This document shows, piece by piece, positions 1 to 11,255 of a DNA stretch of 64,000 nt. The stretch is taken from NCBI RefSeq assembly GCF_900324485.2, contig NC_046641.1:7785299-7849298 (forward strand), in the 5' to 3' direction. A program made the position numbers and the translations under genes. The stretch comes from Mastacembelus armatus. Lineage: Eukaryota; Chordata; Actinopteri; Synbranchiformes; Mastacembelidae. The notes beneath the pieces are model-generated. The model was not told the origin of the DNA. It did no database searches and saw nothing but the letters and a program-made list of their open reading frames with translations. Numbering within the stretch: the first letter of the stretch is position 1; the number at the start of each line of letters is the position of its first letter.

Positions 1-232
1 GTAATCAACACACACTAACTGTGTATCGTGTAATTACCGTTGTTACATGTAAAATGTATGTAGGCGCTAAGGGTGCAGAGTAGAAGCATTACAGGACGTA
101 TTATTTTAACACAATGACTCTAGCTGTGGCATGGTAGCAGACAGAAATTTTTAAAAATAATGTGTATCCTAGTTTGCTAAAGATGTTACAATTGGTAATG
201 GATGGACAGCTCGAACATCTTGTCTCTCTTAC

Positions 233-3200
233 TGGTGTGGTTGACCTCCCGGGTGTTAAGGTAATCCAGGAACGGCACCACCAGGCCCTGGCCCAGATAG
301 ATCTTTACCAGGGTCATTGCCACATCCTGCCGGCTCTCAACTGTTGTTACCTCCTCCAACATGGTCAGAGCAGTGCTATCCTCCACCTGCACAAAGAATA
401 TGTGTGTCATGGCCAGTAAAAGTACCAATCAGCTGTGGATCAGGTCAAAGAGAAAACTACAGGAGGAAAAACAGTCACACAAACAAAGGCTGCCTTTATC
501 ATACTCATGAGTAAATAAAAATCAGCACAGGGAGGAGTTGCTGACCTCTGTAGGGGAGATGACTGACTCGACCAGAAGGTCAATGAGCGGCTGATAGTAC
601 AAAGATGGGAGGATCTGATCCTCTACCAAACGCACCTTCAGACGTAGAGCTCCCAGCTTGCCGCTGGAAACAAAAGATGATACCAAATAATCAGAGGAGA
701 GTTTCTGCACATCTTGATCATACAATATAGGTATATATAGGTACGCCTCCATTAAATAAAATAAACAGGGGCTCCTGGAGCATTTTGCTTGTCTATAAAT
801 GAGAACAACCAAAAACACAAGATTTTTTGTGTTACATGATTTGCTATGTTTTGTGTCGGCTTTGGAAACTTACAGAAAATTGTGCAGAAACTGATAAGAT
901 CATCTAAAATCAACAGTAAATAGTAACACTGAGGGTAATTTAGTAGATGTGTTGTGTAATGTTATATCAGTCTTTTTATCAATGTGGACATGTTATTTCT
1001 AATCACAAAAAAAAATGTTAAAAGGGTGTGTTCACACTGCTTTCCCAAACAACAGTTGTAGCAGATAGTCCATCCATCCATCATCTATACCCACTTATTC
1101 CTAACCAGGGTCACGGGGATCAGCTGGAGTCTATCCCAGCTCTCTATGGGTGAAAGGCAGGGGAACACACCCTGGACAGGTCACCAGTCCATCACAGGGC
1201 CACGTAGCAGATAGTCCCAGAGAGAATATAATTTTTCTTACTGTTGTGATAGTAGGGCTCCTACCAATTGGTACTAAGCCATGTGCGGCCCTTATCCCTC
1301 TATAAAACTGTAAGTTATTTCCTAATGAACCTCTGACATTCACTTTACTTCTTGTGCAGTTCAGTCTGTTCTCCTTGTTCTAAAATTATCTCAAGTAGCA
1401 GATGCTCTTAGAGACTTGGCCATACACCTGCAAGTGTTCATTTAAATGCAGAGAACAGAACATGAGAGGAACAGTGAGGAAAAGGACACAGTGATTGCTG
1501 CTCGGTTTTAGCATTAAAAGGTCACTAAAACCAAAACGCTTGTCTCGGTCGTACAACCGTACAACCTTAACACACTGTACAAACAAGCACACCCATAACA
1601 CTCACCCAGCATCAACCTCATTGTTTCCCAAGGGTAACAAACGAAACCAGCCTTGTACAGGAGGTGTCTTGTGCAAACAAGCAAAAGGAATCTCCACCTG
1701 TGGAAAAGAGCAAACAAAAATACACTATCAGGCAAGAACAATTACTTATTAAGGAATTTTATGGTGGGAAATACTGTATTCACAGATGAAATATTTTTAA
1801 AGCAACACCACGTGGATTTTATAAAATGTGCGATACTAATATACTGTAATTATGGCATCCTTACCTTTCCTAGAAAGTCATTCTTGCCCACCATATCCCA
1901 GTCCCAGACCTCTACACTGACAGTTCCCTCCTCACTCAGCTCCTCTGGATCCAACTCCAGCTCCAGAGTTTCTCCCCAGTGAGGGAAACGGGTCTTCTTG
2001 ATGATCTAAAACCCAGCATTTAGGGTGTTTAAAAATCCACAATACAGACTTTGTCATGCGTACAGTAATGTTAAATAAAACCATACTGTAATCCGTTACA
2101 GCAACAGAACCTATTGGCTTCCCTGAAACCAATACATTGAGCTCACCGAGGACTCAGCGCTGTGGTTGTTGAAGATAACTCTCGCAAACGGATCAGAGGT
2201 TCCAGAGATGTCTCTTGGAGCCAAGTCTCTGTGGGTTATCACCAGAGCAAAAGACAACAGAACTGATCAATAGACTAAAATGCTCAACAGACTCCCATTA
2301 CCTGTTTTACAAATTGAATTAGTCAGGGAGGTGCAGTGAGGAAAAACAGCCAAAGCACTTTCCACTTGACCCCATTGTTTCAAACTTAATTCACATTCAT
2401 CAGAGCAGTGTCAAGCCCTGATTGGCATGCTCATTACTGCCCTGCCTGTGAGGGAGAGACTGTAGCCTGGGACACAGATGGGGCACTGAGTGGTGTGACA
2501 GTGGCAGCATGACTCAGGAGGGGAGTGTGGGGGCCCGCGGGGTGATGGTGATAAGATTTCTCAGCAACAGACACTTATGAAAAAACACTAATTTTCTGTA
2601 CCATTTGCAACTTTTGTGCATCCACACATCATTGTGCAGTCCTTTAACCGTCCTGTACCTACAAGCTTGCTATTCTAGTGTCTAATCAGTGTCCAGTGTT
2701 ATCTCTAAATGTGCTTACTTTTCTCAGGGTTTCTCACCAGTGGCAGGATTTATTTCCGTTATGTTACCTGGCTTCAATGACTTCACATCGCAGAATGATC
2801 TTCTCTGTATCTTTCAGCAACTCCAGACTCAGATGGATCTCTCCCTGGACTTCTTCATCAGGGTCGACCCTTGTGAGGTTCAGCCAACTATCCAGCCCTG
2901 ACCATACCACACAGGGAGATATTAATAATCAAAACAAGAGCCCAGGAATTTATTTAGAGCTGAAAAGTCACCTGAAATTGTTAAAATAATGAATTTATCA
3001 ACAGAATAGATCATCTGCAATCGATTCATTGTTATTGCATTGTTATAAAGTTATTTCAAGCAAAAACATGCCAAATATTTGTAAGGATTTGTGAGGAGAG
3101 TTAAGTGAATATATTTAGGATCTGTTGTGCTGATGGAGACATTTATTGACATGACTTTGGTTTTTAGGAAATTGATGTGGACATTTGCACTGATATTGTT

Positions 3201-6200
3201 TCAGTGATGTCAAATTCAGTGTGTTCTTTTTCTTTTTCTTTTTTTTTTTTTTTGTCAGAAATACCAGGCATGAGAAAGGGAACAATGTCAAGGACAGACT
3301 GTGTGGAGCTACCAGCAAGGGAGTAACTGAATCAGTTCTACCATGTAGCAATGATTCACAGGAGTGAAGGCCATGCCAAGAGGCTTTCAATAGAGAGGAA
3401 TCAGCATGCAGGAAATACAGCCTGATAAACACTTGAAGCAATTCAATAAAACTTCGACATCATCACACCATACTAAATTTCAAATGCCTCATGTCTGGCC
3501 AAGAACAAGACAAAAAGCAATAGAGGCAGTGCTGAGGTAAACAGTGTGACTCCTTTCATGAATTTAAGAATTGATCAACAGAAAAAGCTTCTGTAAAAGA
3601 GAAAAGACCTTAAAGCATTTGAGGACTTTAGAAATGTGTTGGATATTTAAAAGCACTGCTGGCTTCCACATAAAGGGATGGTTTATAATGCAGGATGAAA
3701 AATCCCAGAATTTATTCAGACCACAACAGGAAAGGGATCATGACAACAAATAATACTGATTTCAATACCTGAGTCGAAATTTACACAACTGAAACAGAGT
3801 CTCCTAAAAGTGGCCGATACAGTTGAGAAAATCAAATTAAATGTGTGAGAGTGCACTAAAAAAAATGTTCCCAGAGTCTCTGCCTAAAAACAGGCATGTC
3901 TCAGACCTTTAACTTGGTCATGGGAATCCACGTACATTTAACCTCTGAGCTCTGGTCATGCACCCATGTTGTTACAGACTGATATAGATTAGCTCAGTCA
4001 TACCTTTAACTTGAGACCCAATCGCTTCTTTGCAAAGCGTAATCTTTCCAATGACATCATCGTGGCTGTAGACAAAGGTAAAAGAAGAAATGATCAAACA
4101 GAGGTTAATGAAAATACTATAAATGCTGTTCGAGTTTGCTGGAATTAAATGAGGGGAATTTGAAGACAGACTGGTTTTGGGTGGTTTTGAGAAAGAGAGA
4201 AAATAAACAACCTTTAATCACTCAGTGTGGGCGGCCATCTGCCAGATGATGTTTGTTTACTCAAAACTTGGATTTTATTATTTTCCAAAACATTTAAACT
4301 GTACATGTGGGTTTAACCCACATTTATCAATTCATGAGCCAGGTCATACAATAAATCAAGCCCTGTCAGAGAAGAGCAATAGTTGAAGACTAAGATACTG
4401 AGATAGCTTAGTATGTCAGTGTTACCCAATGGTGTCCTCATCCATCACATGAAAGGAGAGTGTATGAAATCCCATTGGGAGGTGCAGTGTGTACTCTTCA
4501 CCCCAGAAAGGATTAAGGTTCTTCCACACTGTGGCAGTCCTGAAACAAAGAGGTTTAATGTGCTTGCTTAAACAGATCTTTCACAAAAACATATCACATT
4601 TATGTACGCAACAACAGAAATGATGGCAGGCGTCAGAAATCAGTGTGAACGTGGTAACACCTGAGCACCTGAGTGAAAACCAATCACATGCTTTTCAACT
4701 GATATGATGCACCAAAACCCTCGAAAAGGTCACAAAATAATTAACAGCATCAGAAAGAAAGACACGGGTCTGCTACAGAGGATTTTCAGTAACTGACTGA
4801 AAGTTGTTTAAATCCTTTTTTCTAAATGTTACTTTATTGTGATATTTTGTGGTTAGTCATACATGCTGGGAGCCTTAAAATATTCAAATTAAAAATTAAA
4901 AGATTTTGGTAGAGCTGCTCACAACTAAGTGACATACAAAGCCTCAAAAAAGACACTGCTCCATTTTAAGAGCTCATACAAGTCAAGTCAAGATATCCTG
5001 GTATACAACAGGGCTGTGTATGGAACCTCTCTAATTTTTGACAAGGATTGAGATGTAACTTAAATGATAATTGTACTAGCTTAAGGCAGAAATGTTTAGA
5101 AAACATCTCAGGTGTTTGCTGAAAAACAAGTTTTTCCCTTAAAGTACAGTATTAAAATGTAGACTGTTGTTTTACCAGTGTCAATTATATGTTGTGTTAT
5201 GATAAAACAGTTTTAAGAATACCCTGATGAATACCCTGATGTATAGTCTTTTGTTTCTCAGAGTGCATTGGAGCTATTATTTCCCACCAAAATCAACCAG
5301 CCACATCATCCATGAACATCACACTCGACGAGTCACTTTGCCAGTAACAGTACAAGATAATTAGTGTGAGTGTCTGCAGTGAATCATTGTGCCATTCTCC
5401 CTCAACATGCCAGATGGAACAATATCCACACAATTCACCCCACAACAAATGGTTTTTCTTATAAACCTGGCTTGCTGTCAGAGATCACTAATTGGAAATT
5501 AATAGGGCTATACTATACTATGCATACATACATACATACATATAAATATAAATGTATGTACTGCACTGTTATCAACCGTATTACTGTATTTTATTTATTA
5601 GACTTTGGAAGATGAACTGATCTGTGCTTTTCCTCCTTTTTCACCTCTCAGCTGGTGTATTCTGCTCCCAGTTCTCTTCCTTACACTAGGAGCTCCTTGC
5701 AATAATTGATGTAGCCTCACTATGGTTACCTGCGGGTGTTTTAAAGGCCAGACCAGTATCAGGTTCTCTGAGTCGGAGGGGCCACGCTGTGGGCGCCAGT
5801 ACCCTGATCACACACAGTCCAGCCTGGTTTGCATGAACACAAAAACTGACCTAATCTAGAAATAAGGATGTTCTAATCTGAGCATGTAGATTAGCTTTAG
5901 TCCTGTGACACAGATATGCCTCAGCTGTAGCTCTTTGTGAAACAAGGTACTTTTCATTAATTTTCGTTTAGGTTCAGCAGGAACTCACCTGGCCACAACT
6001 TCATTGTCAACTTTTACGATGCAGTATGGATCACTGGTCCCGGAGCTTAGTGAGGAATATGGCAACATGAGACATATTAGTCAGTTGGTATGGTGGTAAG
6101 ATTTAATGTCATTTCCCGGTGTCACTACTTTAATACAAGGAATTTGAGTTATGCATCTCACTATCTCACTATCAGCAATTTAGCCCGGAGGAGTTGGCAT

Positions 6201-6406
6201 ACCAGAAATGTTCGTTTCAAATGCAGGCAGAACTTTTTCTTATCTAACAAACTGGTAAGTGTTAAACAAGACTGAGGTTGTCCATCTTCTGAGAGCTGGG
6301 ATCTGGGAGAAGAGGCTATGCCATTCAGAGATTATACTTACACGTCTTTGGCCGGGAGGTTCCTTCCCTCGACGATGCGAAAATAAAGAGATGTGTTTTT
6401 GGCCAT
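233..6406 (-). CDS. rasal1: RASAL1-like Ras GTPase-activating protein, N-terminal part (10 exons, continues beyond left edge)
   Basis: RASAL1 is a cytosolic protein that moves to the plasma membrane when Ca2+ rises and speeds GTP hydrolysis by Ras. Coding exons, in transcription order: 6342-6406, 5989-6045, 4426-4539, 4004-4065, 2768-2897, 2147-2228, 1865-2005, 1606-1697, 546-663 and 233-386. All have GT-AG borders and join in frame into about 338 residues. The start MAKNTSLYFRIVEGRNLPAK opens the first C2 domain (about 5-125). Its five Ca2+-binding Asp are present (21, 27, 74, 76, 82). The second C2 (about 133-250) keeps D149, D155, D205, D207 and D213. After a linker containing GALRLKVRLVEDQILPS the RasGAP region begins with LLEEVTT-like sequence (MLEEVTTVESRQDV). 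The arginine finger and PH domain lie outside the window. RASA4 is the nearest alternative. Segments such as RDLAPRDISGTSDPFARV and VWDWDMVGKNDFLG fit RASAL1 better. The a/b teleost copy is not resolved. Confidence 0.9.
1058..1217 (-). repeat. 5'-truncated teleost retroposon fragment with target-site duplication
   Basis: About 130 bp lies in rasal1 intron 8 (between 663 and 1606). It matches, in reverse orientation, the 3' half of the element at 36933-37292: cccagctctct, caccctggacaggtc and ccagtccatcacagggccac are shared motifs, and a ccatccatcc tail sits at its left. The same 14 bases, gtagcagatagtcc, occur immediately on both sides (1058-1071 and 1204-1217). A tail microsatellite, missing 5' part and target duplication are the marks of insertion by target-primed reverse transcription. 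Confidence 0.8.
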
Positions 6407-7067
6407 TTTGAGTCGAGCGAGCTGCTGATCCAGTTTCTCCTATGTGTCCATGCGCGCTCCAATAAATAGCTCTTCTTCTCCGCAGCAGCAGCAGCAGTGG
6501 ACTGTCTTCATTTCATGGCACCTTCAGCGCGTGACGGCGCACAGCCCACCAGCAGCGCGCGACACAGGCGCGTGTCCAGCCCGGTGAGTCCAGCAGGTGA
6601 AGACGCTCAGCTGGTCTTTGTGTCTGCGGTCAGGATGACTGCACCTGCACCAACGTCCTGCCTGAAACGAACATCATCACACTGCAGCTTATTTCTATTT
6701 ACATCTCACATCGTCCCCGGCGCTGCCTTTTCATGACCCAGGCCAATTTAATCCATACTCGTGTGTGTGCTCATCATACCTGCCCGCTGAAGTCCTCAGG
6801 AGCGTCTGTCCTCTGAGCCACTGCGCCACCTGGCGAACATTTTGAAGTACTGCATGCGCCTTTACAGACAGGCACATTCACGGACAGCAACTTGGGGTCT
6901 TCATACATGGGGCGAATGGGAGCTAATAAATAGCGGAGCTTAAAAACAAAACATTTAGTACTTTGTAACTTTTGTGGCATGTATACAGCATAACATACGA
7001 CCAACATCATAAGCAGACCCGGTAGATAACCCGAGGCTGTAATAATAAACCAGCTGTAAACGTAGGG
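6407..7067. promoter_or_regulatory. Shared divergent promoter region between rasal1 and dgcr6
   Basis: The two start codons face away from each other with 661 bp between them, so both 5' UTRs and promoters must lie here unless there are distant first exons. The rasal1 side is richer in CpG and carries five CAG units (6483-6497), probably in its 5' UTR. I see no convincing TATA box. Start sites are inferred only. Confidence 0.55.
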
Positions 7068-8135
7068 ATGGACACTCACGGCGCTGATTCCACAAAACAA
7101 CAAGAGAGACATTACTTCCTGTTGTCAGAGCTGCAGAGCCTGGTCAAAGACTTATCGAGGTAATGTTAACCCACAGACCTGGTTATAACCATTAACGACA
7201 GCGTGTTGATTGTTTGTGTTCGTGTTCGTGTTGATTGTTTGTGTTCGTGTTCGTGTTCGTGTTCGTGTTTGTGGTTAGCTCCTTCCAGCAGCGCCTGTCC
7301 TACAACACGCTCAGTGACCTGGCTCTAGCGCTCATCGATGGGACCGTGTATGAGATCGTGCAAGGGCTCCTGGATATTCAGCATCTGACAGAGAAGAATC
7401 TGTACAACCAAAGGCAAAAGCTGCACTGTGAACACCAAGGTCAGTGCTCAGGTTAACAGACAGCGGCTGTGACCTGAATAAGTGCTGAGGAAAAGCCAGT
7501 GATCCTCTCACATCAACAAACAGGACTTTGGTGTGATGCTGTGTTTGCAAAATTTAACGGGATGCTCTGGTTATTCCTTCAATGTGCAGCACTCAAACAA
7601 GATCTGTTACGAAAACACAAAGACGCTCTGCAGTCATGCAAGTCTCACAATCTTGTGCTTCTCAGATCAAACCAACAGGCCGAACTAGAGGTAAGACATT
7701 GAAGTCCCACTAAACGCTGTTGACATAAACTGTCTGGGATTACTAATAGAGCTGTGTGTTGTTATCAGGCTCTGGAAATCCGTGTCCGTGAGGAGCAAAG
7801 AATGATGGATAAGAAGATTGTGGCAGAAATGGATCAGAAAGTGATCGACCAGCAGAACACTCTGGAGAAGGCAGGAGTCCCTGGCTTTTACATCACCACT
7901 AATCCTCAGGTGCACATCTCCACCTGAGCACTCGCTGTAGTCAACATGCACACCTCGGCCACACACAGTAGGGCTGCGCTTATGCGACATCATCACTATG
8001 TGATGCCAATAAAAGACCAGCAGACGACAACGTGTATGTTCCCACTGTGTGTTTCAGGAGCTGACAGTGCAGATGAACCTACTTGAACTGATCCTCAAGC
8101 TTCAACAGAAGGAGTCACAATGTGGGACGCTGTGA
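7068..8135 (+). CDS. dgcr6: DGCR6 family protein
   Basis: Five exons (7068-7159, 7279-7439, 7590-7690, 7769-7909, 8058-8135) join in frame into 190 residues starting [20 protein letters not shown]. The match to vertebrate DGCR6 is close along the length: [40 protein letters not shown], then a charged helical stretch and a C-terminal [20 protein letters not shown]. The human protein is about 220 residues; the difference is mostly a shorter N-terminus and a missing C-terminal tail. DGCR6 is a small, largely helical protein related to Drosophila gonadal; its biochemical role is not firmly known. An AATAAA signal at 8170-8175 lies only 35 bp after the stop, so the 3' UTR is very short. Intron 1 (119 bp) ends in an unusual GTTCGT repeat, described separately. 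Confidence 0.93.
7202..7272. repeat. GTTCGT/GATTGTTTGT minisatellite reaching the splice acceptor of dgcr6 intron 1
   Basis: Tandem gttcgt units, interrupted by two copies of a gattgtttgt block, fill most of the 3' half of the 119-bp intron and stop six bases before the acceptor AG at 7277-7278. The tract replaces the usual polypyrimidine run: about half its bases are G. Confidence 0.85.
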
Positions 8136-9000
8136 GAGACGTGAGGAAGACGAAGCCAAATTGTGCCAAAATAAAACCAAACCACGTTTATCACATTTAG
8201 TGTAATTATCATCACTATGATAAACCAGTAGGAGAAGCCTGGTCAAGTATTCAGATAGGATGTTTCAGGTGCTGGTCCTGGACGAGAGCCGCAGAATAAC
8301 ATAACTTGTAAATCACTTAGAGGCCAGTGTAGTCAGACCTGGTGAATTTAGGAGGTTGTTTTCTTTCGTCTAAGGATGGATTAGAAATGTTTAGGAATTT
8401 CTTAAGGACAAAAGATCCATAGAGATTGTCTGAAGTAGTTCATTCTGTGGCCTAACCTGCAGTCCAGCTCTTCACATGTGTCTGGATGTCTTTGAGATAA
8501 AAAGCAGCTTTAGAGGTGAAGGGGATGTGTTATTGCAAATAGTGTACAGACTTCAAAATGAAAGCTGAAATCTGTAACTTTTCTCATTGTTTTTTGAAAG
8601 CTTTTTTTTTTTTTGGAAAGGTTGTAAAAAATAGAAAGAAGGTGTGAAATGTGTCAGTTCCAGTGCTCTGGCTCAGACTTTATTGAAATGATAATATATT
8701 TCCTGCACAGTTTTTCATACTTTTGTTAATTTTACGACTTTATTGTGCATATTTTTCATCTGTTCAGTTTTCTGTTGGTGCTAATGGTGCAAATTGCATC
8801 AGTATTTTTAAAATGCCACTTTAAATAAACAAATAACCAACAATAAATAATGTAGTTTGGAGTTATTCTGTGTTTCTGTTTTACTTATGTTATGCGTTGT
8901 ACTATGTATCGCTGCTCGTCTTTTCTTTTATCGTTTTGTTTTTCCTAATGGTCAATTTGTGTTTTTTTAATAACTGGGCTCTAGGACTTTAAAACAAATG
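8136..9000. other. Intergenic, dgcr6 to slc7a4
   Basis: It holds the dgcr6 polyadenylation signal (8170-8175) and AT-rich sequence with further AATAAA words near 8823 and 8842. I see no gene, tRNA or recognisable transposon. Confidence 0.6.
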
Positions 9001-9253
9001 CCAGACCAGGGGGCTCCCCCTAGGACCCCCGGCTCCGGATAATCTGTGTTATCCGGGTGGTGCGCAGCGGGGAAGCCCTTTGAGCGCAGTGTAGAGGCGG
9101 CTGCGCCTTTAAGAAGCATCCAGACACTTAGTGCATGTTGGCTTTTTATTCGTCGGCGCACCTTCTGCTCCATCACCAGACGATGCGCCCCCGGGAACTT
9201 GTCACAGCACCAGCGGACCTGCAGCACAGATGAGACGCTGAACCACAACAACG
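9001..9253 (+). promoter_or_regulatory. Probable slc7a4 promoter and non-coding first exon
   Basis: A GC- and CpG-richer block stands out from AT-rich surroundings and ends in a good donor (ACG|GTAAAG at 9253/9254). The next acceptor of the same gene is at 11180, directly before the exon that holds the slc7a4 start codon, so a non-coding first exon here and an intron of about 1.9 kb are likely. The transcription start is not determinable from sequence. Confidence 0.5.
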
Positions 9254-10552
9254 GTAAAGAAATTCGTGTTTCCTTAGTTTATTTCTGACATTTCTGCTTC
9301 GCAGTTGCGAAGGGAAGGCGGTCAAATCATGCACAGTGTCCCAGTGTCGCTCTCCACTGTGCCAATCCAGGAGTCTAACGCACTAAGATCCTCCTTTTGC
9401 GTCCGTTTCCATTTTGTTATAAAAATGTAATTTGGCATTTCAAACGACCCTTATTCCTTATCCTTGCCTGACGAGATGCGTGGTCGTGGATGTGTTTAAT
9501 GGAAATAAATACCTAGCACCCACGGGTCGTGTAGTTTTATATCGGTGCTTTTATTTCTGGAGAGGAAAGCGTTACGTAATGAAAACGGATGCTTCTTCTT
9601 GTCGCCATATGCCCATCGACGGCAGGAATTAGATGTTGCACCGCCCGGACCAGCAGGATGAATCAATGCTGAGTCTTCATGATGAACAGACTATGAAATA
9701 AAGAAAACATCACCTGTCGTCAGTGTGTTTCGAGCTTTTATTTTACACAGCGATGCCTTTCAGGTGACGTGGACTGGCCCTGCACATGTTTACATGCCCC
9801 AGTCCAAATCTAGTTTTATGGTGCTCGCACGCAAAGGTTATTACCCTTGATGATTTTTAATGTGGGTGTGTGCACTGCTCGCGTGTTCTTTTCTGTCTGT
9901 GTTCACTCTGTCTTGGCCTTACTGGTAAATTAGTATGTGTATATATGTGTACAGTTATTTCATGAACCTGCCTCCTGACCTCTAGTTTGTTCTTGACTGT
10001 CATTTCCACTTTCTCTCCCTGCTCATGTTTCCTGACACTTTATTATTATTTCTGTCTTACAGCCAGTGCTGCTCTCTCTCCTCCAATCGTCCCTCCGATT
10101 CTGTATTTTTTGTTAAAGTTTTAGTCTGTTTCTTAGCCAGCTTCATTTTTCTTCAGGCTACTCTTATTTATTTCTGCTTCTGGCTTGAACTCCTGCATGT
10201 CTGTTTTTAATGGAAAATGTGCTGCTGAAAAAAAATCCACTCACACTTTATTTCATCCCAACTATATTTTACAGTTTTAGCCTCTCTTGTATGTAGGCTA
10301 TCTTATCAGTTTGTAGCCTTTTCCTTCCTGCAACATGTTTATTCCTTTTTCTTTTTCTCTTTGCTTTATGCTTTGCCTCTATGCTGAGGTGTTATTGTTA
10401 TCTTCCAAGTCTTACCAGATTCCCTCTTTACATTACCTTCTTTCCATTTCTTATTTTTTCTTTATTCCTTTGGAACCATAACTGGTAGCTTGTGTCAGTG
10501 ATTTGATTTAATATTTTTGGTTTTGTGTTTTTCATTTCGCTGCTCTGTCCGC

Positions 10553-10785
10553 GGGCGGCACAGTGGAGCTCTGGTTAGCACTTTTAATGCCCAGCAAAAA
10601 GGTTCGGGGTTTGACTCCTGTTCAACCATGGGTCCTTTCTGTGTGGAGTTTGCCCTGTCCCTGTGAGGGCTTTTTCCAGTTTTACTTCCCTCAATCCATA
10701 AAAATGCATCTTGGGATTAGGCTAATTGCTGACTCTTAATTTACCCATAGGTGTGAATGTGAGTGTTTGTCTGTTTCCATGTAGA
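10553..10785 (+). repeat. Truncated copy of teleost interspersed repeat (same family as 36933-37292)
   Basis: It starts gggcggcacagtgg and keeps the typical order ggttagcac, ggtccttt.ctgtgtggagttt, and ttgctgactct.aatttaccc ataggtgtgaatgtgagtg, then loses similarity near 10785. It sits in the presumed first intron of slc7a4 and is more diverged than the 37-kb copy. Confidence 0.75.
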
Positions 10786-11255
10786 AAAACAAGCTTAACA
10801 TAACATCGACGAGCTGTGGCACACCGTGTACAGGAAAATCAACTACTACTCCTCTCAGTAGTATTGATCCTGATTGGTCATTGATCAAACTCATACCAAG
10901 TAGGCGCAGCTAAACATGTATTATAAAATGATACTTTTACTGCAGTAAATTGTTTTCTTTTTTATGTTTTTGAGTTGGTTAAACAATATTAAGGACATGG
11001 ACATTTCTTTTCATCCCCTCTGTGTTTATTTTATTTTATTTCATTTTATGTAAACATGCACATATTTGCATGCCCCAGTGTTTGTAAAGGGAGGAAAAGT
11101 TTAACTGGCCCGACTTGTCAAGTAGAAGCAATGTGTGTATGTGTGTGTGTGTGTCACTGTGTTTGTGCTCTGTCTCACAGGTTGGTTTCATAGACAGGTC
11201 CAGTGTGACTGTTACAACACCATCCTGCCCAGCTGGCCTGTCTAATGCTGTAGCT

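Noticed and set aside
11115-11255. In-frame upstream ATG extending slc7a4 by 47 residues
   Set aside because: The extension crosses a good splice acceptor at 11180 and a GT repeat in the intron; family proteins start near the MASCQRG methionine.
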